Shown: one piece after another, positions 9,170 through 17,207 of the stretch | How positions within the stretch are numbered: the first letter of the stretch is position 1 | How the letters are laid out: every line of letters begins with the position of its first letter | DNA from: Streptomyces flavochromogenes | GTDB taxonomy: Bacteria > Actinomycetota > Actinomycetes > Streptomycetales > Streptomycetaceae | Assembly (NCBI RefSeq): GCF_000717595.1 | Contig: NZ_JNZO01000007.1 | Span: 124,001-188,000 of the forward strand | Direction: 5' to 3' | DNA length: 64,000 nucleotides | Notes under the pieces: generated by a model | Databases searched by the model: none | The model's input: the letters and a program-made list of their open reading frames with translations, nothing else | What the model was told of the DNA's origin: nothing | Position numbers and translations under genes: made by a program

Positions 9170-10750
9170 TTGAGACGTACGGCAGTGCTCGGCTCGGCCG
9201 GCACTCTGATAGCGGGCACGCTCGTCGCGGGCGCGCTCGCGGCCCCGGCCGCGAACGCCGACAGCAACCGTCACCTGCGCGACGCCGAGTCGATCGGCGT
9301 CGCCGTCGCAGCGGCGCGAGCCGCCCAGGCGGGCATCGACTGGCAGGACTGTCCGGCCGACTGGGGCCTCGAGAAGCCGATCCAGTGCGGCTGGGTCACC
9401 GTCCCCGTCGACTACGCGAAGCCCAACGGCAAGAAGATCAAGATCGCGGTCGACCGGATCAACGCCACCGGCACTCCCGCCGAGCGCCAGGGCGCGCTCC
9501 TCTACAACCCGGGCGGCCCCGGCGGCTCCGGCCTGCGCTTCCCGCGCCGGGTCACCACCAAGAACGCGATCTGGGCGGGCGCCGCCAAGGCCTACGACTT
9601 CGTGGGCTTCGACCCGCGCGGCGTCGGCAAGTCGGCCCCCATCTCCTGCGTCGACCCGAGCGAGTTCGTCAAGGGCCCCAAGCCCGACCCGGTTCCCGAC
9701 AGCGAGGCCGACAAGCTCGCGCAGCGCAAGCTCGCCGCCGAGTACGCCAAGGGCTGTGCCGAGAAGAGCGGCGACATGCTGCCCTTCATGAACACGCCCA
9801 ACACCGCGCGCGACCTCGACGTCATCCGCGCCGCCCTCGGCGAGGCGAAGCTCAACTTCGTCGGCGTCTCCTACGGCACCTACCTCGGCGCGGTCTACGG
9901 CACCCTCTTCCCGACCCACGTCCGCCGCATGGTCCTCGACAGCGTCGTGAACCCGTCGACGCGCAAGATCTGGTACGAGGTCAACCTCGACCAGGACATC
10001 GCCTTCGAGGGCCGGCTCAAGGACTGGATGACCTGGGTCGCCCAGAACGACGCCACCTACCACCTCGGCGACACCCTGGCCGAGGTCCAGCAGCAGTGGG
10101 TGACGCTGCGCGCCGCCGCCAAGAAGGCGCCCCTCGGCGGCAAGGTCGGCCCGGCCGAGCTCATCGGCTTCTTCCAGAACGCCCCCTACTACGACTCCAT
10201 GTGGGCCCCGGTGGCCGAAGCCTGGAGCGCGTACGCCGCGGGTGACCCGCAGCCGCTCATCGACAACGCGGCCTCGGACCCGACCGACACCGCCGGCAAC
10301 GCCGCGTCGGAGAACGGCAACGCCGTCTACACCGCGGTCGAGTGCGCCGACGCCCCCTGGCCGACCAGCTGGAAGAAGTGGGACCGGGACAACAGCCGGC
10401 TCCACCAGCAGTACCCCTTCATGACCTGGGCCAACGCATGGATGAACCTGCCGTGCGCCACCTGGTCCGCGCCGCGCCAGCGCCCCACCGAGGTGAAGAC
10501 CGGCAAGGGCCTGCCGCCGGTGCTCATCGCCCAGTCCGAGCGCGACGCCGCCACCCCGTACGCCGGCGCCGTCGAACTGCACAAGCGGTTCAAGGGCTCG
10601 CGCCTGATCACGGAGAAGGACGCCGGCTCGCACGGCATCACCGGCCTGGTCAACCCGTGCCTCAACACCAAGGTCGAGGCCTACCTGCTGACCGGCAAGC
10701 TGGACGCCAGGGACCAGACCTGCGCCCCGCACGCCACCCCGAAGCCGTAA
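9170..10750 (+). CDS. Secreted alpha/beta hydrolase, Tap-type tripeptidyl aminopeptidase
   Basis: This 526-aa exported enzyme should release short peptides from protein N-termini, as the Streptomyces Tap and SlpD/E enzymes do. It has an Ala-rich signal peptide ending at about residue 30 (ANA-DS). The catalytic triad is visible: Ser234 in GVSYGTYLG, Asp459 in SERDAATP and His488 in GSHGITG, plus the oxyanion NPGGPGGSG loop. The frame stays open to 9047, but a TTG at 9170 with GGGGGAG six bases upstream gives a proper signal peptide (MRRTAVLG), so I choose it. A perfect hairpin terminator follows the stop. Confidence 0.92.
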   Translation: MRRTAVLGSAGTLIAGTLVAGALAAPAANADSNRHLRDAESIGVAVAAARAAQAGIDWQDCPADWGLEKPIQCGWVTVPVDYAKPNGKKIKIAVDRINATGTPAERQGALLYNPGGPGGSGLRFPRRVTTKNAIWAGAAKAYDFVGFDPRGVGKSAPISCVDPSEFVKGPKPDPVPDSEADKLAQRKLAAEYAKGCAEKSGDMLPFMNTPNTARDLDVIRAALGEAKLNFVGVSYGTYLGAVYGTLFPTHVRRMVLDSVVNPSTRKIWYEVNLDQDIAFEGRLKDWMTWVAQNDATYHLGDTLAEVQQQWVTLRAAAKKAPLGGKVGPAELIGFFQNAPYYDSMWAPVAEAWSAYAAGDPQPLIDNAASDPTDTAGNAASENGNAVYTAVECADAPWPTSWKKWDRDNSRLHQQYPFMTWANAWMNLPCATWSAPRQRPTEVKTGKGLPPVLIAQSERDAATPYAGAVELHKRFKGSRLITEKDAGSHGITGLVNPCLNTKVEAYLLTGKLDARDQTCAPHATPKP

Positions 10751-10765
10751 CACGCTGACGGCCCG

Positions 10766-10797
10766 GTGAGGGGAGGGACAACCGTCCCTCCCCTCAC
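10766..10797. terminator. Perfect hairpin terminator between convergent genes
   Basis: A 14-bp perfect stem, GTGAGGGGAGGGAC against GTCCCTCCCCTCAC, encloses a four-base loop (AACC). It sits between the peptidase gene ending at 10750 and the leftward epimerase-like gene ending at 10803, and can serve both strands. Confidence 0.85.
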
Positions 10798-10802
10798 CCG
10801 TG

Positions 10803-11840
10803 TCACCCCCGCGACGCCAGCCAGGCATCCTCCGCCGCGTAGTCGAAGAAGTCCACCCCGTACTTCGCGAGACCGGGGAAGGCCTCCCGCCACTCACGGC
10901 CCGCCGACCGCTCGGTCAGCCACGCGACCGTCTCCGGCAGCGAGCCGGCGTACGACACCACCGGCCGGTACCCCAACTCCCGCTCCGCCGTCGCCATGTC
11001 GTAGACCACGGACCGCGGCGCCGTCCACGGGGTGGACCCCACGATGCCCCGCGGCGGCGCGCCCTCGATCAGCACCGTCTCACTGCCGACTCCCATGACC
11101 GCGTCGATCGCCGCCCCGATCTCCGCCACCGTCGGCGCCTCCGGGTCCCCGCCGTTCAGCACCCGGCTGCCCGGGTTCGCCGCCGCCAGCCGGACCAGCT
11201 CCGCGAGATTGTCCACGTGCACCGGGTGGAACCGCGAGGCCCCGCCGTACGCGAGCGGACGCACCGGCCGCCCGTCGAGCGCCCGCTTCACGAACCACAG
11301 CTCCCGCGGACCCGGGGAGTACGGCCCGTGGATCGCGCCCGCCCGCAGCACCGTCGTCGGCAGGGCGTCGCCCGCCGCGAGCAACTCCCGCTCCAGCGCC
11401 ACCTTCCGCGTGCCGTACGACGTGTCGCCGGGCGCCACCGTCCGCCAGTCCTCCGGGATCGGCAGCGGATAGTCGGGGAAGCCGTCCGGCCGGTCCTGGG
11501 TGTCGAAGCTGCGCCCCTGCTCGTCCTCGTAGACCGCGCCGCTGGACACCACCACCGCCGAACCGATCCGCCCCGCGAGCCCCGTCAGCTGCCGGCCGTG
11601 CCCGGCGTCGTACGCCACGATGTCCACCAGCACGTCACAGCCGTCCCCCAGACCGGACGCGAGCGCGCCCTCCCGGGTCCGGTCGAGCGCCACCGACCGG
11701 ACCTCGGCCGGCCACCTCTCGTCCCTGCCGCCGCCCCGCGAGGCGGCCGTCACCTCCCAGCCGTCCGCGACGAGCGCCCGCACGGCCGCCCGCCCCACCT
11801 GTCCCGACCCACCCAGTACGAACGCGGTTCCCTTGGTCAT
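10803..11840 (-). CDS. NAD-dependent epimerase/dehydratase family protein (extended SDR)
   Basis: The 345-aa protein opens with the Rossmann motif LGGSGQVGRAAV (GxxGxxG, about 9-16). It contains the extended-SDR active-site pair Tyr and Lys in SYGTRK preceded by SSGAVY, consistent with an NAD(P)-dependent sugar-nucleotide or isoflavone-reductase-like enzyme; the substrate cannot be read. The ATG at 11840 directly precedes the Rossmann strand (MTKGTAFVLGG), but has no clear ribosome binding site. The frame is open to 11906, and the short extension is unlikely. It is a monocistronic gene ending at the shared terminator. Confidence 0.82.
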   Translation of the reverse strand: MTKGTAFVLGGSGQVGRAAVRALVADGWEVTAASRGGGRDERWPAEVRSVALDRTREGALASGLGDGCDVLVDIVAYDAGHGRQLTGLAGRIGSAVVVSSGAVYEDEQGRSFDTQDRPDGFPDYPLPIPEDWRTVAPGDTSYGTRKVALERELLAAGDALPTTVLRAGAIHGPYSPGPRELWFVKRALDGRPVRPLAYGGASRFHPVHVDNLAELVRLAAANPGSRVLNGGDPEAPTVAEIGAAIDAVMGVGSETVLIEGAPPRGIVGSTPWTAPRSVVYDMATAERELGYRPVVSYAGSLPETVAWLTERSAGREWREAFPGLAKYGVDFFDYAAEDAWLASRG

Positions 11841-11938
11841 GATCGAGACGCTACGACCGTCCGGCGCTGCGGCCCAGGGCATTGCGCCGTGCGCGGATCC
11901 GCTCACAGCGTCCCCGGCGGGGGAACTCCGGCCGGGGC

Positions 11939-12628
11939 TCAGCCGTCGGCCTGCGCCTCCGCCTCCTTCACCACCGCCGCGTAGTCGTCCACGTACTCCT
12001 GCCCGGACAGCCGGAGGATCTCGTACATGATCTCGTCGGTCACCGCGCGGACCACCGCCTTCTCGCCCGCCGACCCGGCGAACCGGGAGAAGTCCAGCGG
12101 CGCCCCGAACCGGATGGTGACCCGGCGGATCCTCGGCACGACCTTCCCCGGCGGCTGGATCTCGAAGGTCCCCACCATCGCGCAGGGAACCACCGGCACC
12201 CCGGCCGTCAGCGCCATCACCGCCACCCCCACCTTGCCCTTGTAGAGCCGCCCGTCGTGCGAGCGCGTGCCCTCCGGGTAGATGCCGAGCAGCTCACCCT
12301 TGTCGAGCACCCCGAGGCCCTCCCGGATCGCCGCCTTGCCGGCCTCCTTGCCCGAGCGGTCGACCGGGATCTGCCCGGCCGCCCGGAAGAAGGCGGCCGT
12401 GAGCCGGCCCTTGATCCCCGGCCCCGTGAAGTACTCCTGCTTCGCCAGGAAGGTGATCCGCCGGTCGAGCACGACCGGCATCAGGAAGTGGTCCGAGAAG
12501 GAGAGGTGGTTGCCCGCGACGATCGCCGCCCCCTCCTCCGGGATGTGCTCGAGACCCTCGATACGCGGCCGGAAGAGCAGCTTCAGGAGCGGTCCCAGCA
12601 GTACGTACTTCATCAGGTGGTAGAACAC
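11939..12628 (-). CDS. 1-acyl-sn-glycerol-3-phosphate acyltransferase (PlsC family)
   Basis: This 229-aa membrane-associated enzyme transfers an acyl chain to lysophosphatidic acid in phospholipid synthesis. It has the HX4D motif (NHLSFSD, about 40-46), the substrate-binding PEGTRS block (about 117-122) and a hydrophobic N-terminal segment. I use the GTG at 12628, giving a VFYHLMKYVLLGP start like close relatives; an ATG five codons later (12613) is the alternative. The open frame extending to 12991 runs through the opposite-strand lipoprotein gene and is spurious. It diverges from the DUF3048 lipoprotein gene. Confidence 0.88.
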   Translation of the reverse strand: MFYHLMKYVLLGPLLKLLFRPRIEGLEHIPEEGAAIVAGNHLSFSDHFLMPVVLDRRITFLAKQEYFTGPGIKGRLTAAFFRAAGQIPVDRSGKEAGKAAIREGLGVLDKGELLGIYPEGTRSHDGRLYKGKVGVAVMALTAGVPVVPCAMVGTFEIQPPGKVVPRIRRVTIRFGAPLDFSRFAGSAGEKAVVRAVTDEIMYEILRLSGQEYVDDYAAVVKEAEAQADG

Positions 12629-12707
12629 CCGCGACCCCCGTTCGTCGTCCGTCAAGCCCGTTGTATCCGTGCGCGGCCCCGTGGTCCACTGGTGGGGGAG
12701 CGTCACC

Positions 12708-13754
12708 ATGACGGGCGAGCGCGCAGCCAGGCGCCCCGGCCGCGTCCTCACCGCGCTGCTGTGCGCGGTGACGGCGGCCGGGCTGTACGGCTGCTCCGAC
12801 TCGGGCCCGCCGGAGCCGGCCCCCACGCCGACGCCCGCGCCCGCCACGCCGACGCCCGCCACCACGACACCCGCGCCCGCCACGACGGCACCCGCGCCGA
12901 GCGGCCTCTCGCCCTTCACCGGGCTGCCGGCACGGTCCGGCCCCGTCCTCGCCGTCAAGATCGACAACGTGGTCGCGGCCCGCCCCCACACCGGGCTCGG
13001 CGCCGCCGACCTCGTCTACGTCGAACAGGTCGAGGGCGGTGCCACCCGGCTCCTCGCCGTGTACTCCTCCCGCCTCCCCGAGCTGGTCGGGCCCGTCCGC
13101 AGCGCCCGCGAGTCCGACATAGAGCTGCTCGGCGCCTTCGGCCGGCCCGTCCTCGCCTACTCCGGGGCGCAGTCCGCCCTGAACCCGCTGCTGAGTGCCG
13201 CGCCGCTCCACCCCGTCACCGAGACCACCGGCCCCGGCGCCTTCCGGCGCTCCCCGGACCGGGCCGCCCCGCACAACCTCTACCTGCGCCCCGAGCGGGC
13301 CGTCGCCGCCGTCCGGGAGCCCGAGAACGCCCGGGACATCGGCTTCCGCTTCGGTCCCGCCCCGAAGGGCGGAACCCCGGTCGCCTCCGAGACCGTCCGC
13401 TACCCGGCGGCGCGCTACGCCTTCACCTGGTCCGCCTCCGACCGGACCTGGCGGGTGGCGATGGACGGCCGCGCGGCACGCGCCACGGACACGGGAGCCC
13501 TCGCCCCGTCGACCGTGGTCGTCCAGCGCGTCGCCGTCCGTTCCTCCGCCTTCCACGACGTCACCGGCGCGGTCTCCCCGTACACCGAGACCGTCGGGAG
13601 CGGCACCGCGCTCGTCCTGCGCGACGGGCGCGCGTTCGAGGCCCGCTGGTCCCGTACGTCGGCGACGTCGGGAACCACCTTCACGACCCCGGGCGGCGAG
13701 CGGCTCGCCTTCGCACCGGGACAGGTCTGGGTGGTCCTCGCACCGCGGAACTGA
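12708..13754 (+). CDS. DUF3048 domain lipoprotein
   Basis: The 348-aa protein has a signal peptide and lipobox (GLYGC, Cys at about 28), so it should be anchored to the outer face of the membrane. A Pro/Thr/Ala-rich linker of about 35 residues made of imperfect TPAPAT units spans the wall. The rest is a DUF3048 (YerB-like) domain with the conserved IDNVVAARPHTGL, VEQVEGGATRL and GPVRSARESD blocks. The family function is unknown. ATG 12708 has GGGGGAG eight bases upstream. Confidence 0.88.
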   Translation: MTGERAARRPGRVLTALLCAVTAAGLYGCSDSGPPEPAPTPTPAPATPTPATTTPAPATTAPAPSGLSPFTGLPARSGPVLAVKIDNVVAARPHTGLGAADLVYVEQVEGGATRLLAVYSSRLPELVGPVRSARESDIELLGAFGRPVLAYSGAQSALNPLLSAAPLHPVTETTGPGAFRRSPDRAAPHNLYLRPERAVAAVREPENARDIGFRFGPAPKGGTPVASETVRYPAARYAFTWSASDRTWRVAMDGRAARATDTGALAPSTVVVQRVAVRSSAFHDVTGAVSPYTETVGSGTALVLRDGRAFEARWSRTSATSGTTFTTPGGERLAFAPGQVWVVLAPRN

Positions 13755-13780
13755 GTGCGCGGCGGACCGGTCCGGCCGGC

Positions 13781-13993
13781 TCAGGGATTCGCCGGGCCCG
13801 GGCCCGCCGGCGGTCGGCGGCGCGGGCCGGCCGGGGGCGCGCCGTCCGACGCGGCCAGGCCGATCGTCGCCACCGCGAGCACCACGGAGCCGAACCAGAG
13901 CCAGCCGCTGCTGCCGAGCGCCACCGTGTACGCCGTCGTGAGCACCACCGCGGCGCAGGTCAGCACCGCCATCGTCTTCGTGCCACCGGACAT
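13781..13993 (-). CDS. Small membrane protein, two predicted helices
   Basis: A 70-aa protein with two hydrophobic helices (about 8-28 and 30-47) and a Pro/Gly/Arg-rich cytoplasmic tail. It has a strong ribosome binding site, GGAGGAGGG, a few bases before ATG 13993, which supports a real gene. I do not recognise a family. It is convergent with the DUF3048 lipoprotein gene. It lies downstream of, and in the same direction as, the CtaG-like gene, from which a terminator separates it. Confidence 0.65.
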   Translation of the reverse strand: MSGGTKTMAVLTCAAVVLTTAYTVALGSSGWLWFGSVVLAVATIGLAASDGAPPAGPRRRPPAGPGPANP

Positions 13994-14104
13994 CAGTCCG
14001 CCCTCCTCCCGACCGAGGTCGTGGAAGCCGTCCAGCCCATCGTGACCCCCCGAGAGGGGCGCGCGCTACTCCCCGGACGCTCCGGCGTGCGCCGGAAAAG
14101 GAAC

Positions 14105-14148
14105 CGGGCCCGGCGCCGGACCCCGGAGGAGGTCCCGCGCCGGGCCCG
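14105..14148 (-). terminator. Hairpin terminator downstream of the CtaG-like gene
   Basis: CGGGCCCGGCGC (14105-14116) pairs with GCGCCGGGCCCG (14137-14148) around a 20-base loop. On the minus strand it is followed by GGTTCCTTTTCC, a fitting T-rich tail, about 30 bp after the stop of the CtaG-like gene. Confidence 0.75.
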
Positions 14149-14178
14149 AAGAAGGGACCGCTCACCGCACGCCGAGCG

Positions 14179-15126
14179 TCACCGGCGGGTCTGGAGCGAG
14201 GCGAGGTACGCGTTGTACGCCTCCAGCTCCTTGTCCCCGTCCCGGTCGGCGGCCCGGTCCTTGCGGACCGCCTGCCGCTGCTCGGAGTGGTACCACTGGT
14301 AGACCAGCGCGATCAGCACAAGCACCGACGGGATCTCGCTGAACGCCCAGGCGATGCCGCCCGCCGCGTTCTGGTCGGTGAGCGCGTCGATCCCCAGCGA
14401 GGCCGGCGGATTCTCGTACGCCTTGACCATCGGCTCCGAGGCCATCATCAGCGCGATGCCGAAGAAGGCGTGGAACGGCATGCCCGCGAACAGCTCCAGC
14501 ATGCGCATCACATAACCCGGACGGTGCGGGCCCGGGTCGACGCCCATGATCGGCCAGAAGAAGACCACGCCCACCATCAGGAAGTGGACCATCATCCCGA
14601 TGTGGCCCGGCTTGGAGCCCATCAGGAAGTCGAAGAGCGGCGTGAAGTAGAGCGCGTAGAGGCTCGCGATGAACATCGGGATCGTGAAGCCGGGGTGCGT
14701 GATCACCTTCATGTACCGGCTGTGCAGCAGCTTCAGGAGCAGCTCGCGCGGCCCCGTCGAGCCCCTGCCCGCTACCGGCAGCGCCCGCAGGGCCAGCGTC
14801 ACCGGCGCGCCGAGCAGCAGCAGGATCGGCGAGAGCATGGAGATCACCATGTGCTGCACCATGTGCACGCTGAACATGACCATGCCGTAGTCGTTGAGCC
14901 TCGTGCACATGACGAGCGCGATGGTCAGCACGCCGACCGTGAAGAACACCGTCCGGCTCACCGGCCACGCGTCCCCGCGCCGGCGCAGCCGCGTCACGCC
15001 CCAGCCGTACAGACCGAGCGCCGCGAGGCAGCCGATCAGGAAGAAGAGGTCGGGAGAGAACTCCAGGCCCCGTCCCAGCGTGAACGGCGGCAGATCCGTG
15101 GTCATGCCGTGCCCGCTGTGATCCAT
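14179..15126 (-). CDS. CtaG-type cytochrome c oxidase assembly membrane protein
   Basis: A 315-aa polytopic membrane protein (about seven helices) of the caa3-type CtaG family, linked to copper delivery and oxidase assembly. Features: a His/Met-rich N-terminus (MDHSGHGM) that may bind copper, a RLNDYG loop, and helix motifs HMVQHMVISMLSP, FLMVGVVFFWPIMG and MPFHAFFG with conserved His/Met. The C-terminal tail is charged. I choose ATG 15126 because AGGAG lies nine bases before it and the copper-like motif follows directly; the frame is open to 15168. The gene is flanked by terminators on both sides, so it is monocistronic. Confidence 0.88.
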   Translation of the reverse strand: MDHSGHGMTTDLPPFTLGRGLEFSPDLFFLIGCLAALGLYGWGVTRLRRRGDAWPVSRTVFFTVGVLTIALVMCTRLNDYGMVMFSVHMVQHMVISMLSPILLLLGAPVTLALRALPVAGRGSTGPRELLLKLLHSRYMKVITHPGFTIPMFIASLYALYFTPLFDFLMGSKPGHIGMMVHFLMVGVVFFWPIMGVDPGPHRPGYVMRMLELFAGMPFHAFFGIALMMASEPMVKAYENPPASLGIDALTDQNAAGGIAWAFSEIPSVLVLIALVYQWYHSEQRQAVRKDRAADRDGDKELEAYNAYLASLQTRR

Positions 15127-15177
15127 CGTGTGCACTCCTGGAGCCCGATTCGCGCTTGTTGTCCGCACCAGACTAGA

Positions 15178-15211
15178 ACCGCCCCCGGCCGCGACTGCGA
15201 CCGGGGGCGGT
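15178..15211 (-). terminator. Hairpin terminator downstream of pfkA
   Basis: ACCGCCCCCGG (15178-15188) pairs perfectly with CCGGGGGCGGT (15201-15211) around a 12-base loop. It lies 30 bp past the pfkA stop codon on the minus strand. Confidence 0.8.
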
Positions 15212-15241
15212 GTCGTGCGAGCGCGTCCGCGCCGGTGTGCG

Positions 15242-16267
15242 TCAGATCACGCACTCGGCCTCGGCGTAGCGGTCGGCGGGCACCGTCTTGAGGCTCTCCA
15301 CCGCCTGGGCCAGCGGGACCATCGTGATGTCCGTGCCGCGCAGGGCCGTCAGCATGCCGAACTCGCCGCGGTGCGCGGCCTCGACCGCGTGCCAGCCGAA
15401 GCGGGTCGCGAGGACGCGGTCGTACGCGGTGGGGGTGCCGCCGCGCTGGACGTGCCCCAGGATCACCGGACGGGCCTCCTTGCCGAGGCGCCGCTCCAGC
15501 TCCACGGAGAGCTGGTTGGCGATCCCGGTGAAGCGCTCGTGGCCGTAGATGTCGGTGCCGGCGGTCTTGAAGTCCATCGAGCCCTCACGCGGCTTCGCGC
15601 CCTCGGCGACGACCACGATCGCGAACCGCTTGCCGGCCTCGAAGCGCTCGCCGACCCGGGCGGTCAGCTCGTCGATGTCGAAGGGCCGCTCGGGAACGAC
15701 GACGGCGTGCGCGCCGGCGGCCATGCCGGAGTGCAGCGCTATCCAGCCGGTGTGACGGCCCATGACCTCGACGACGAGGACGCGCTGGTGCGACTCGGCG
15801 GTGGTCTTCAGCCGGTCGAGGGCCTCGGTGGCGACCGTCACGGCCGTGTCGAAGCCGAAGGTGACGTCGGTGGAGGCGATGTCGTTGTCGATCGTCTTCG
15901 GGACGCCGACGATCGGGAGACCCGCCTCGGAGAGCAGGTTCGCCGCCTTGAGGGTGCCCTCGCCGCCGATCGGGATGATCGCGTCGAGCCCCAGGTCGGC
16001 CACATGGCCGCGGGCCCGCTCGACGCCGTCGACCAGGTGCGCGGGCTGGACCCGCGAGGAGCCGAGGATGGTGCCGCCGCGGGCCAGGATGCCGCCCACC
16101 GCCTCGAGATCGAGCTTGCGGTAGTCGCACTCCAGGAGGCCCTTCCACCCGTCGTGGAAGCCGATGACCTCGTCGCCGTGGTCGACGACGGCGCGGTGCA
16201 CGACGGAACGGATGACAGCGTTCAGACCGGGGCAGTCTCCGCCGGAGGTGAGCACGCCAATGCGCAT
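15242..16267 (-). CDS. pfkA: 6-phosphofructokinase
   Basis: This glycolytic enzyme phosphorylates fructose 6-phosphate to the 1,6-bisphosphate. The 341-aa protein has SGGDCPGLN at the N-terminus, GGEGT (101-105), PKTIDND with the catalytic Asp, and MGRHTGWIA. Residue 104 is Gly, as in ATP-dependent enzymes, while residue 124 is Lys, as in pyrophosphate-dependent ones. This G104/K124 mixture is known from actinobacterial ATP-PFKs, so ATP use is the better guess. ATG 16267 has an AAAGG upstream. A palindrome (CGTACG-TT-CGTACG, 16384-16397) lies in the upstream region. Confidence 0.95.
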   Translation of the reverse strand: MRIGVLTSGGDCPGLNAVIRSVVHRAVVDHGDEVIGFHDGWKGLLECDYRKLDLEAVGGILARGGTILGSSRVQPAHLVDGVERARGHVADLGLDAIIPIGGEGTLKAANLLSEAGLPIVGVPKTIDNDIASTDVTFGFDTAVTVATEALDRLKTTAESHQRVLVVEVMGRHTGWIALHSGMAAGAHAVVVPERPFDIDELTARVGERFEAGKRFAIVVVAEGAKPREGSMDFKTAGTDIYGHERFTGIANQLSVELERRLGKEARPVILGHVQRGGTPTAYDRVLATRFGWHAVEAAHRGEFGMLTALRGTDITMVPLAQAVESLKTVPADRYAEAECVI

Positions 16268-16323
16268 AGCCCAAAAACCTTTGCAACGTGGGCCGACTCC
16301 CGGACCACGTCGTCCGGCTGGAT

Positions 16324-16355
16324 CCCCGCCACCCTATCGCCGCAGGGTGGCGGGG
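16324..16355 (-). terminator. Hairpin terminator after the murT-gatD operon
   Basis: CCCCGCCACCCT (16324-16335) pairs perfectly with AGGGTGGCGGGG (16344-16355), loop of eight bases. It is placed between the gatD stop at 16460 and the pfkA start, both on the minus strand. Depending on where the pfkA promoter lies, it could also be part of the pfkA leader. Confidence 0.7.
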
Positions 16356-16459
16356 CCGAACCGGATGTCCGCACAGTGGACAACGTACGTTCGTACGAGG
16401 GGTCGACAACGGCGCGCGTGTTGCCCCCCCGGACCCGTCCGGGACGGGCCGTGCGACCG

Positions 16460-17188
16460 CTACGCGGGCTGCGTGGCGGCCGCGATGCGCTCGGCGCGCA
16501 GTGCCTCGTACCAGCGGTCGTCCGTCGGCGGCAGCGCGTTCACGTCGAGGGCCAGCTTCAGGAGCAGGTCCGCGATCTGCGGGTTGCGGGCCATGACGGG
16601 GCCGTGCATGTACGTACCGAAGACGGTGTCGTTGTACGCGCCCTCGGTGCCGTCGCCGGTCCCGTTGCCGTTGCCGAACACCGTCCGCGCGAACGGCCGG
16701 GCCGTCGGGCCGAGATGGGTGATGCCCTGGTGGTTCTCGAAGCCCGTCAGCTGGGGCAGGCCGAGCCGCGGGTCGATGTCCCCGAGGACGTCGCCGACGC
16801 AGCGGGCGCCCTCGCCGCGGGTCGTGGTGACGTCGAGCAGGCCGAGGCCCGGCTGCCGCTCGCCGACGTCGTTGATGAACTCGTGCCCCAGGATCTGGTA
16901 GCCGGCGCAGACCGAGAAGATGATCGCGCCGTTGGAGGCGGCCCGGGACAGGCCGCCGTCACGGAGCAGCCGCTCGGCCGCGAGCCGCTGCGGACGGTCC
17001 TCGCCGCCGCCGATCAGATAGATGTCGCCCGAGGTCGGCACCGGCTGGTCGCTGCGGACGTCGACGCGCTCGACGCTGAGTCCGCGCTGTTCGGCACGGC
17101 GCTGGACGACGAGGACGTTGCCCTGGTCGCCGTAGGTGCTGAGCAGGTCCGGGTAGACCCAGACCAGGCGCAGGCTGCTGTCACTCAT
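16460..17188 (-). CDS. gatD: Lipid II isoglutaminyl synthase, glutamine amidotransferase subunit
   Basis: GatD frees ammonia from glutamine and passes it to MurT, which amidates the D-Glu of lipid II stem peptides. The 242-aa protein is a class I glutamine amidotransferase with the nucleophile Cys94 in FSVCAGYQILG, an LIGGGEDR oxyanion-side loop and the His in GTYMHGPV. A low-complexity GNGNGTGDGTEG insert sits before that His. It starts 19 bp behind murT and is its partner in the same operon. Confidence 0.94.
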   Translation of the reverse strand: MSDSSLRLVWVYPDLLSTYGDQGNVLVVQRRAEQRGLSVERVDVRSDQPVPTSGDIYLIGGGEDRPQRLAAERLLRDGGLSRAASNGAIIFSVCAGYQILGHEFINDVGERQPGLGLLDVTTTRGEGARCVGDVLGDIDPRLGLPQLTGFENHQGITHLGPTARPFARTVFGNGNGTGDGTEGAYNDTVFGTYMHGPVMARNPQIADLLLKLALDVNALPPTDDRWYEALRAERIAAATQPA

Positions 17189-17207
17189 GCTGCAAGTCCT
17201 CTACGGG

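Noticed and set aside
12629..12991. N-terminal extension of the acyltransferase
   Set aside because: It overlaps the signal peptide and linker region of the opposite-strand DUF3048 lipoprotein, and its sequence is low-complexity Val/Gly/Ala.
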